Origin: Deltaproteobacteria bacterium
GTDB lineage: Bacteria > JAGRBM01 > JAHCIT01
Reading direction: 5' to 3'
Assembly (NCBI GenBank): GCA_026129095.1
Contig: JAHCIT010000007.1
Coordinates: forward strand, 1 to 64,000
DNA length: 64,000 nucleotides
The notes under the pieces were generated by a model that did no database searches, was not told the origin of the DNA, and was given only the letters and a program-made list of their open reading frames with translations. Below, one piece after another: positions 8,944 to 15,990 of this stretch. How positions within the stretch are numbered: position 1 is the stretch's first letter; the number at the start of each line of letters is the position of its first letter. Both the position numbers and the translations under genes were made by a program.

Positions 8944-9825
8944 TCAGCCCACCAGTATTTTCGTCACGACGTCCATCGCCTTCTGGAATTCGGCCGGCGG
9001 AGTATGGGAGTTGAGGCGTATCTCCAGTACGGCGCCCATGACGGCGATGAGCCGCACGGCGATCCAGCGTTTCCGCTCGGCATCGGAGAGTTCCTCCTCC
9101 GGTGCAGGCCGGCCCTGAAGCCGCTCGCGCTCGGCCAGCACCGGGGCCAGCATTTCCGTCACCTCGGACCGGAACTGTTCGTACAGAGGCGACAGTGGAC
9201 CGGATGGCCTCAACGCCTCACTCACCACGACAAGCGCCATCCGGTCGATCACGGCCATGCCGCCCACGAGGATCCGCGCAAACCGCTGGAGCTTTTCGTC
9301 CGGTGAGCCCTCGCGCTCCAGGTCGCGGCGCATCAGTTCGAACACCACGGTCAGGAACAGCTCGCTGTGTGCGGCCAGCACCTCGTTCTTGTTCCGGAAG
9401 AACTGGTAGAAAGTGCGTGGGGATACGTCCCCCGCCTTCAGGATGTCTTCTATCCGGGCGTTTTCGAACCCTTTGGCCACGAACACCCTCGCCGCCCCGC
9501 GCAGGCTCCGCGCATAGCCAGATGAACTCCCCACTCCCTCCGAGAGGCGCAGCAGAAGGTCGAGCACGTCCGTGGCGTCCGCTTCACCCTGTCCGGTGCC
9601 CTCCCGCAGCCGGGGCTGGAGTGCCATGAATTTGAAGATTGCTTCCGGCCCCAGCGGCAGCAGACTGCCGAACGCGACAAGTGCCTGGTGCTTGAGTTCC
9701 TCAAGGTGCCGGGCACCCTCGCCCGCCCTGGGGCGCCCTGCAGCCCCGCCTTTTGCATCACGGTCACGCACCAGTTTTTCGCCGCGACGGGCAATATCGA
9801 GCAGGGGTTTGGGAAGACGGGCCAT
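8944..9825 (-). CDS. TetR/AcrR-family regulator with long N-terminal extension
   Basis: The 293-residue protein has a TetR DNA-binding domain only at ~108-155: FVAKGFENARIEDILKAG, then the recognition helix VSPRTFYQFFRNKNEVL. The C-terminal helices form the ligand domain. About 105 residues precede the HTH, far more than usual; either this is an extra domain or the true start is internal. The gene faces the SCP2-led lipid operon across 230 bp containing at least two palindromes, so it most likely represses that operon and itself. Confidence 0.8.
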   Translation of the reverse strand: MARLPKPLLDIARRGEKLVRDRDAKGGAAGRPRAGEGARHLEELKHQALVAFGSLLPLGPEAIFKFMALQPRLREGTGQGEADATDVLDLLLRLSEGVGSSSGYARSLRGAARVFVAKGFENARIEDILKAGDVSPRTFYQFFRNKNEVLAAHSELFLTVVFELMRRDLEREGSPDEKLQRFARILVGGMAVIDRMALVVVSEALRPSGPLSPLYEQFRSEVTEMLAPVLAERERLQGRPAPEEELSDAERKRWIAVRLIAVMGAVLEIRLNSHTPPAEFQKAMDVVTKILVG

Positions 9826-9931
9826 CGACCATACTTATAAGCCGATTTTACCTTCAGTTCCAGCCAGAAGGCATGTATAAAGTTAGATAACTAGCTGTAA
9901 ATAAAAGGACTAATTCCGTCATACGAATTAT

Positions 9932-9956
9932 TTGTCTATAAAGACAATATTGTCTT
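9932..9956. promoter_or_regulatory. three overlapping operator half-sites (TTGTCT/AGACAA)
   Basis: Half-sites TTGTCT (9932-9937), AGACAA (9942-9947) and TTGTCT (9950-9955) alternate. Positions 9941-9956 form the perfect 16-bp palindrome AAGACAATATTGTCTT. The cluster lies between the TetR gene and the SCP2 operon, next to the -35 element. It is the best candidate for binding by the adjacent TetR protein. Confidence 0.6.
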
Positions 9957-9993
9957 GACGCAAATTGGCATATTGGTAAAAATAGTTTTTACC
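9955..9993 (+). promoter_or_regulatory. promoter with second palindrome over the -10 region
   Basis: TTGACG (9955-9960) is followed after 16 bp by TAAAAA (9977-9982), a reasonable sigma-70 promoter. The sequence GGTAAAAATAGTTTTTACC (9975-9993) is an inverted repeat with perfect 8-bp arms covering the -10. Repressor binding there would block transcription of the lipid operon that starts at 10056. Confidence 0.5.
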
Positions 9994-10055
9994 TTAGGGT
10001 GCAGGAACTCCGCCGATTGCAGAGTCGTGACGCCCCGCTGGGAGGAGAAAGACCA

Positions 10056-10631
10056 ATGACCCCGAAACAACTGCTCGATGAAGTGATCCCGAAGAAGATC
10101 GCCGAACTGGCCGGCATCGAGGTGCCAAACCTGGACGCCGAGATGCAGGTAACGATTGAAGGCGATAGCGGCGGCACCTGGACGCTGAGCGCCAAGGGCG
10201 GAAAACCGCAGGTAAAGTCAGGTGCGCCCGCCCAGCCGATCGTCGTCGTCAAGACCAACCGCCAGGCCTTCGACCTGGGATTCCAGCGCGGTGGCCAGCA
10301 GGCCCTCGAAATGGACATCACCGGACCGGTGCAGATGGCCCTGAAGCTGCTGCCGGACGGCGACAAGATCAACATGATCCGCGAGCAGATGTCGGGCACC
10401 CTTCTTTTCAAGGTGACGACAACCGGCGGGGAAGCCCTCATCGGCCTCGGTTTCAACGGCGATGCCGATCTCGCCAACCCCCGCTGCTCCATCGAGACGT
10501 CGGAAGCCGAACTGCTTGAGATGCGCGATGCGAGGATGCCGCCACAGCAGGCGTTCATGGCCGGCAAGATCCGCCTGTCGGGCGACCTGTCCCTGGCAAT
10601 GACGGCCGGCATGCTGCTCGCCCCCATGTGA
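10056..10631 (+). CDS. SCP2 sterol-binding domain protein
   Basis: The 191-residue product carries an SCP2-type lipid-binding fold through most of its length. Segments such as ITGPVQMALKLLPDGDKINMIREQMSG match the core of this family. SCP2 proteins carry or present fatty acyl-CoAs and sterols. The ATG at 10056 has GGAGGA 9 nt upstream and is preferred over an upstream GTG. It is the first gene of a five-gene plus-strand run and follows the operator-rich intergenic region. Confidence 0.75.
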   Translation: MTPKQLLDEVIPKKIAELAGIEVPNLDAEMQVTIEGDSGGTWTLSAKGGKPQVKSGAPAQPIVVVKTNRQAFDLGFQRGGQQALEMDITGPVQMALKLLPDGDKINMIREQMSGTLLFKVTTTGGEALIGLGFNGDADLANPRCSIETSEAELLEMRDARMPPQQAFMAGKIRLSGDLSLAMTAGMLLAPM

Positions 10632-10686
10632 CCTGGCCATCCCGTTTTCAGTCCCCGAGAGACACACGCTCCTTGGAGGAAGCCAT

Positions 10687-11568
10687 ATGAATACCCAGAC
10701 CATGCAGTCCCGCTCCCGTCCCAAACCCCCGCCATTCGCCGGCAGCCCGGTCCGTCAGGCCAGCCCCCTTCCTGACGGCGTAGACATCACGGTTCGCCAC
10801 CCGCGGTTCGATCTTGCCAGGGACCGCAAGCACTGGATGGACGGCGACCCGCTCATGAGCCGTGTCGTGGACGCGCTTTCCATGTTCTTTCCCGACGGCG
10901 AGAAGTTTTTCATCGACTCGGTTGTCCGGTTTCGCAATGAAATCACCGACCCGGAGCTGAAAAAGCAGATTTCCGCCTTCGCCGGACAGGAAGCCGCTCA
11001 CACAGCGGAACACCGCAAATACAACGTCCATGCCGCCGGGAACTTCGCGCCGAAGGCGGAATACGTAGCCGCGTTCCTGCTCGGTATTGCCCGCCGGTTC
11101 GGTTCGCGCAGACGCCAACTGGCTGTAACCGTCGCGCTCGAACACCTGACGGCTACGCTGGCAGACATTATCCTGAACGATCCGGAAACCGCTGCCCGGA
11201 TGGACGCCGAGCATCGGAAACTACTGCTCTGGCATGCCGCCGAGGAAACCGAGCACAAGTCGGTAGCATTCGATGTCTACAATGCCACTGGCGGCGGGTT
11301 CCTGCGCCGCACAGTGCTCATGATCGGGGCAACCGGATTTCTGGTTGCAGCCACCACCGGCGTCGCCGCCGTGCTCCTATGGCGGGATGGCGAACTGCTC
11401 AGGCTCCGCAATTTCAGCAGCCTTTATAACCTGTTTTTCGGTTCGCCAGGACTCATTCGCAAGGGAGCGAGAGAATATCTCCGCTACTTCCGCCGGGACT
11501 TCGAGCCATGGGGCCACGACAACTCGGCCCTGCTCGCCGCCTGGAAAAACCAGTACGCAAAAGCCTGA
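10687..11568 (+). CDS. PF10118-type metal-dependent hydrolase, first paralogue
   Basis: The 293-residue protein matches the 'predicted metal-dependent hydrolase' family PF10118. Likely metal ligands follow a ferritin-like pattern: E72, E102 and H105 (EAAH), E152-H153 (ALEH), and E186/E187 with H190 (HAAEETEH). A hydrophobic segment near 207-232 suggests membrane attachment. Its biochemical reaction is not established; the helix-with-ExxH layout would also suit a di-iron oxygenase. A strong GGAGG site precedes the ATG. It is 30 bp upstream of a close paralogue, so the pair arose by tandem duplication. Confidence 0.75.
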   Translation: MNTQTMQSRSRPKPPPFAGSPVRQASPLPDGVDITVRHPRFDLARDRKHWMDGDPLMSRVVDALSMFFPDGEKFFIDSVVRFRNEITDPELKKQISAFAGQEAAHTAEHRKYNVHAAGNFAPKAEYVAAFLLGIARRFGSRRRQLAVTVALEHLTATLADIILNDPETAARMDAEHRKLLLWHAAEETEHKSVAFDVYNATGGGFLRRTVLMIGATGFLVAATTGVAAVLLWRDGELLRLRNFSSLYNLFFGSPGLIRKGAREYLRYFRRDFEPWGHDNSALLAAWKNQYAKA

Positions 11569-11597
11569 AATCCGGCAAAATCACCGGGGAGACCACC

Positions 11598-12449
11598 ATG
11601 ACTACAACTGCTGCCGCCACCATGCCCGCAAAACAGGCCACCCCGCTTCCGGAAGGCGTGGACATCAAGGTCCGCCACCTCAAGTTCCAGTTCCCCGAGA
11701 AGCGGTACTGGCTGGACAACGATCCGTTCGCCACACGGTTCATCGAATCCCTGTCGATGTTCTTTCCCGACGGCGAGACCTTCTTCGTCAAGTCGGTTCT
11801 CCACTACCGGGACCGGATTACCGACCCGGAGCTGAAGAAGCAGGTGGCCGCGTTCGCCGGGCAGGAACACATCCACTCGACCGAACACCAGAAGTACAAT
11901 GCCCGCGCTGCCGGCAGGCACCAGAAGCAGTACGAAAAGGTCGCCGGTTTCCTGCTGAACGGCCCGCACTCCCGGTTGGCCTCTCCACTGGACAAGCTGG
12001 CCGTCACGACCGCATTGGAGCATTTCACTGCGATCCTCGCCGATGAGTTCCTCAAGAACCCCGCCTATTCCAGCAAGATGGAACCCGCCCATGCCAAACT
12101 GTGGCTCTGGCATGCAGCCGAGGAAACCGAGCACAAGGCCGTCGCTTTCGATGTCTACAAGGCCGTCGGCGGCGGCTATTTCCGCCGGGCTTTCTTCATG
12201 CTGGCCGCGACGATGTTTATCCTGCTCGCCGCGATCGGCGTGACCTCGGTAATGCTCTGGCGCGACCGGATGCTGTTCCGCCTCAAGACCTTCACCAGCT
12301 TCCTCATGTGGGGCTTCATCCGGCCGGGGCTGTTTGTCCGGGTGCTGGGCAACTGGTTCGACTACTTCAAACCCGGTTTCCATCCCTGGCAGCACAACAA
12401 CGCCCACTTGCTCGCCGACTGGAAAAAGCAATACGCTGAAGCGGCGTAA
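11598..12449 (+). CDS. PF10118-type metal-dependent hydrolase, second paralogue
   Basis: The 283-residue product is a paralogue of the preceding protein along its length. It keeps the same candidate ligands: E60, E90/H93, E141-H142 and E175/E176 with H179, plus a hydrophobic segment at ~198-222. The ATG at 11598, behind GGGGAGA, was preferred to an upstream in-frame start inside the first gene. The motif ITDPELKKQ and the block HAAEETEHK are identical or nearly so in both proteins. The two may act as a heterodimer or on related lipid substrates; this is inference. Confidence 0.75.
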   Translation: MTTTAAATMPAKQATPLPEGVDIKVRHLKFQFPEKRYWLDNDPFATRFIESLSMFFPDGETFFVKSVLHYRDRITDPELKKQVAAFAGQEHIHSTEHQKYNARAAGRHQKQYEKVAGFLLNGPHSRLASPLDKLAVTTALEHFTAILADEFLKNPAYSSKMEPAHAKLWLWHAAEETEHKAVAFDVYKAVGGGYFRRAFFMLAATMFILLAAIGVTSVMLWRDRMLFRLKTFTSFLMWGFIRPGLFVRVLGNWFDYFKPGFHPWQHNNAHLLADWKKQYAEAA

Positions 12450-12548
12450 GTCGCAGGATTCCGGCCCGTCCCACAGTGGAAACGCCCGCTCCTTACGCTC
12501 CTTGCGGGGACTCCAGCAAACGGGAGCCCCGACTGAAAGGGCCCGTCC

Positions 12549-13619
12549 ATGAAGTTCTCCCTCTTTTTTGAAATGCAGATGTCGGACCCCACCCCGGAGT
12601 CGGAGGCACGGTGCTTCCACGACTGCGCCGACCAGGCAATTCTGGCCGACCAGATCGGGTACCATGGCATATGGGAAGTGGAGCACCACGGCCTGCGCGA
12701 ATACTCCCATTCGTCGGCACCTGAAGTATTTCTCGCCTACGTCGCCGCCAAAACCAAGAACATTCGGCTGGGGCACGGCATCACGCTCACGCCCAAGTGC
12801 TACAACCATCCGATGCGGATCGCCGAGCGGGTGGCGACGCTGGATATCCTTTCAAACGGCCGGGCCAACTGGGGGTCGGGCAAGAGCAACTCGCTAACCG
12901 AACAGAAGGCATTCGAAGGCGACATTCCCAGGCTCCACGACCAGTGGAAGGAAGCCCTCCAGATCATTCCGCGCATGTGGCAGGAGGAAGTGTTCGAGTT
13001 CAGGGGCGAATTCTGGAACATCCCGCCGACACAGGTAGTGCCGAAGCCGGTCCAGAAACCCCACCCGCCCCTGTTCGCCGCCTGTTCAAAACCGGATTCG
13101 GCCGTCGAGGTCGGCAGGCAGGGAATTGGCGCGCTCAATTTTGCCGTCGGTAACGATGAATACCTGACAAAAAAGGTGAAGGAGTACCGCAAGGCGGTGG
13201 AGGGTTCCAGCCCAAAGCACTATCAGAAAAACAACTGGTTCGCCTGCACGCCAGTGGCGCACTGCCAGGACAACGACCGCACCGCCTGCGAAATCGGGAT
13301 GCGCGGAGCGAGATTCTTCGCGCAGTCGCTCGGCATCTACTACACGCCGCTGAACCGGCCCATCGGAAGGCTTGCCGTTCAGAGAGGTGAGATACCTCCC
13401 GACGAACTCACCGAGGCGATGGAAGCGCGGCTCATGCCGGATGCCCCGGCCATGAACGTCGTGGGCGATCCCAGCCACTGCAAGGAGATCGTCTCCCGGT
13501 TCCGAGACGCGGGCATCGATGAGCTCATTCTCGTCATGCAGGCTGGGACAGTGCCTCACGAGGAAATCATGCGGTCTATCAAGACCTTCGGCGAAAAGGT
13601 CATGCCGCACTTCGCATGA
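12549..13619 (+). CDS. LLM-class flavin-dependent monooxygenase (luciferase-like)
   Basis: The 356-residue protein has the bacterial luciferase-like TIM-barrel sequence pattern: the N-terminal MKFSLFFEMQ strand, EHH near 45-47, RLGHGITLTP near 73-82, and ERVATLDILSNGR near 92-104. Enzymes of this class use reduced flavin and O2 to oxidise long-chain aldehydes, ketones, sulfonates or other small molecules. Placed after SCP2 and the PF10118 pair and before an SDR-SCP2 fusion, it probably oxidises a lipid-like intermediate. A partner flavin reductase is not encoded nearby. Confidence 0.85.
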   Translation: MKFSLFFEMQMSDPTPESEARCFHDCADQAILADQIGYHGIWEVEHHGLREYSHSSAPEVFLAYVAAKTKNIRLGHGITLTPKCYNHPMRIAERVATLDILSNGRANWGSGKSNSLTEQKAFEGDIPRLHDQWKEALQIIPRMWQEEVFEFRGEFWNIPPTQVVPKPVQKPHPPLFAACSKPDSAVEVGRQGIGALNFAVGNDEYLTKKVKEYRKAVEGSSPKHYQKNNWFACTPVAHCQDNDRTACEIGMRGARFFAQSLGIYYTPLNRPIGRLAVQRGEIPPDELTEAMEARLMPDAPAMNVVGDPSHCKEIVSRFRDAGIDELILVMQAGTVPHEEIMRSIKTFGEKVMPHFA

Positions 13620-13644
13620 CGGCAGGGCCCGGGAGCAAGAAATC

Positions 13645-15057
13645 ATGGCGGCAGCCGTACCGTTGAAAATCGCGATTACCGGAGCATCCGGAAGCCTCGG
13701 CGAGGCCATTCTCGACATTCTTCTTCCCGATGACGAAATCGGCGAAATCGTGGCGATCGACCTGGCCCCGCCCCGGCGGAATGCAAGCGCGGCGAAACTC
13801 CACCATGTCCGGATGGACGTGCGCGACGCGAAACTGGCGGAAACGTTCAAGGGCCTTGATGCCGTCATCCACCTGGCGTTCATCGTGGAGAAAACCGGCG
13901 GCAAGCCACCGGAAGAGGTGGAGTCGATCAACGTCGGCGGGACACAGAACGTGTTTCGCTGCGCTGCCAGCGCCGGGGTCCCTCATGTGGTGTACGCCTC
14001 GTCGGTAGCCTCATACGGCATTCATCCCCACAACCGGGGCAAGCTGCTCACCGAGGACACTCCCCGCGTAGCCAGCGAGAACTTCTACTACTCCCGGCAC
14101 AAGACGGCCGTGGAACTGTGGCTCGACGGGTTCGAGAAAGAGCACCCGGAGATAGCCATCTGCCGCCTGCGTCCGTCGATCTTTCTCAGCGAACGGTCCC
14201 ATACGCGCAAGGTCCAAACCCTGTTTGCCGCCCCCGTCCAGATCAAGATGACTGGCGTCGATGTGCGGATGCAGCTGACGCATGAAGACGACGTGGCACA
14301 GGCGTTTGTGCTGGCGCTGAAGAAGAAGGCGAAAGGTGCCTACAACGTCGCCGCCGAGGGGACAGTGCCGCTCGGTGATCTTGGTTCGGAACTGGGCCGC
14401 CCGTCGGTTCCCGTTCCGGGCAACCCGCTGAGACTCGCCAAGGTGGCGGCCAAGTCAGGCTATGCCCCCATGGATCCGGTCTGGTTCGACGTGATGGAAG
14501 ACGGCGAAGTTACGGTGTCCGGCGCGAAAATCCACAAGGAACTCCGCTGGCAACCGCGGTTTGAGACTTCCGGGGATGTGCTCCGGCAGGTCGCCGGCCG
14601 GCCGAATGCGAAAGCCTCCCATGCCCTCAAGTGGTACTGGGGTTCCATGGCCCGCCTCTCGTCCGCCGTTCGCAGGATTCCCATGCCAGCCGACATCGCG
14701 GGGCAGGCGCGGGGCTTCGAGGGCGACATCAACCTGGTATTCACTGGCGACCAGCCGGGTGCCTACCGGATCCACATCGGGACCGGCAGCTTTTCCATTC
14801 ATGAGGGAACGGTCCCGGATGCACGGGCGACAATTCTCATGAAGACGGAAACCTTCCACGACCTGCTGCTGGGGAAGTTCAACAGCCAGTCGGCCATGTT
14901 TACCGGAAAGATCCGTGTCCGGGGCGAGGGAGAAACCGTGCTGATCGCCATGGGCTCGATTGACACCTTCCGGCGGCTCCAGAGACTGAAAAGTCCGCTC
15001 GGCGCGGGCGCACGGATATACGGAAAATTCCTGCTCCGCGAACTGCCGGCATCCTAG
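13645..15057 (+). CDS. NAD(P)-dependent epimerase/dehydrogenase fused to SCP2 domain
   Basis: The 470-residue protein has two parts. Residues ~5-310 are an extended SDR: the nucleotide motif TGASGSLG (12-19), YASSVASYG (117-125), and catalytic YSRHK with Y149 and K153. Residues ~335-450 resemble an SCP2 lipid-binding domain, including GDINLVFTG and FTGKIRVRGEG. The fusion implies oxidation or reduction of an SCP2-bound lipid or sterol-like substrate. The ATG at 13645 follows GGGAGCAAG. It is the last gene of the lipid operon and overlaps a convergent methyltransferase gene by 4 bp. Confidence 0.8.
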   Translation: MAAAVPLKIAITGASGSLGEAILDILLPDDEIGEIVAIDLAPPRRNASAAKLHHVRMDVRDAKLAETFKGLDAVIHLAFIVEKTGGKPPEEVESINVGGTQNVFRCAASAGVPHVVYASSVASYGIHPHNRGKLLTEDTPRVASENFYYSRHKTAVELWLDGFEKEHPEIAICRLRPSIFLSERSHTRKVQTLFAAPVQIKMTGVDVRMQLTHEDDVAQAFVLALKKKAKGAYNVAAEGTVPLGDLGSELGRPSVPVPGNPLRLAKVAAKSGYAPMDPVWFDVMEDGEVTVSGAKIHKELRWQPRFETSGDVLRQVAGRPNAKASHALKWYWGSMARLSSAVRRIPMPADIAGQARGFEGDINLVFTGDQPGAYRIHIGTGSFSIHEGTVPDARATILMKTETFHDLLLGKFNSQSAMFTGKIRVRGEGETVLIAMGSIDTFRRLQRLKSPLGAGARIYGKFLLRELPAS

Positions 15058-15893
15058 GGCCCAATTCGCGCTTCCAACAGCCGGTAGGGGCAATACTGGA
15101 GTGGCGGGTGTCTGCCGGTCGTGTTCAGCGACGCCAGTTCCAGAACCTCCACAGAGTCAAAGCCACAGGAGACGGCAAACCGGCGCGCTTCGTCAATCGT
15201 CTCGAACAGCCGGTCGTCGAACCTGGCGCCCACCAGAAGTCCCAGCGCGGATGTGAAGAACCTCGCCATCTGGCGATATGCCCCGTAGAGCTCCCTCGCG
15301 TGAACCTCGAACAGGTAGCGGCCGCCGCCGTGCGCCCTGAACAGGCTGGCGATGTTGCCCATCGCCTTCCGCTTTTCGTCCATGCTGAGGTAGTCAGTAA
15401 CCCCTTCGGTGATCGCGGCAATCTTCTGGCCAGCCCTGAAAACCGGCGGAAGCGTATCGAGAAACCGGCTTCCCAGCAGGTCTACGGTCCCCAGATGATA
15501 GTTCGGCGGCAACTCAACACCAGCCAGCGCACGCCGCTTGGCCGCCACCATGTGGGGCAGATCCCCTTCGATATAGATCAACCCGGGGTTCCGGCGGGTG
15601 AAGGAGAGGCCCCGTGGAGAGAGTCCGGCGCCGATCTCCACCACGACATCCGGCTGGAGTTGCCGAAGCCGCTCCTCGTATGCCGCGTGACGGATCCAGA
15701 GGTAGTCCAGATGATGCTGGACATGCGGCCCAAGTGCTCCCGCCATCGGTGTCAGCCGTTTTACCGCATTGAACATCACCCGGCCCTGGAATGTGTCGAA
15801 GTAGCCTGCATGCTCAAAGCCTGCCTGCACCCATGCCTGTGCAGTAAAATGGGCCGTCGGCGCGATGCGTGGATTTCCCTTGGGCTCCGCCAT
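15054..15893 (-). CDS. LCM-type SAM-dependent methyltransferase (PF04072-like)
   Basis: The 279-residue protein shows the leucine carboxyl methyltransferase-like fold. The SAM-binding motif is VVEIGAGLSPRG (84-95), followed by YIEGDLPHM (107-115). Bacterial members methylate diverse small molecules, and the substrate is not predictable. The start at 15893 was chosen because the longer in-frame version runs into the divergent YfhO-like gene without adding conserved sequence. Neighbouring genes do not form an operon with it. Confidence 0.7.
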   Translation of the reverse strand: MAEPKGNPRIAPTAHFTAQAWVQAGFEHAGYFDTFQGRVMFNAVKRLTPMAGALGPHVQHHLDYLWIRHAAYEERLRQLQPDVVVEIGAGLSPRGLSFTRRNPGLIYIEGDLPHMVAAKRRALAGVELPPNYHLGTVDLLGSRFLDTLPPVFRAGQKIAAITEGVTDYLSMDEKRKAMGNIASLFRAHGGGRYLFEVHARELYGAYRQMARFFTSALGLLVGARFDDRLFETIDEARRFAVSCGFDSVEVLELASLNTTGRHPPLQYCPYRLLEARIGP

Positions 15894-15990
15894 ACAGGGA
15901 GTATGCACGCCGGCAAAAGCGGCTCCAAGCGCGGCGTTCGCCAATTTCACGGGAGCAGTCGCCTCTGGCCAGTTTCCGGAGTTAGAGTAA

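Noticed and set aside
11484-12809. A 441-residue minus-strand frame
   Set aside because: It crosses two genes and an intergenic gap antisense, with no motif or ribosome site.
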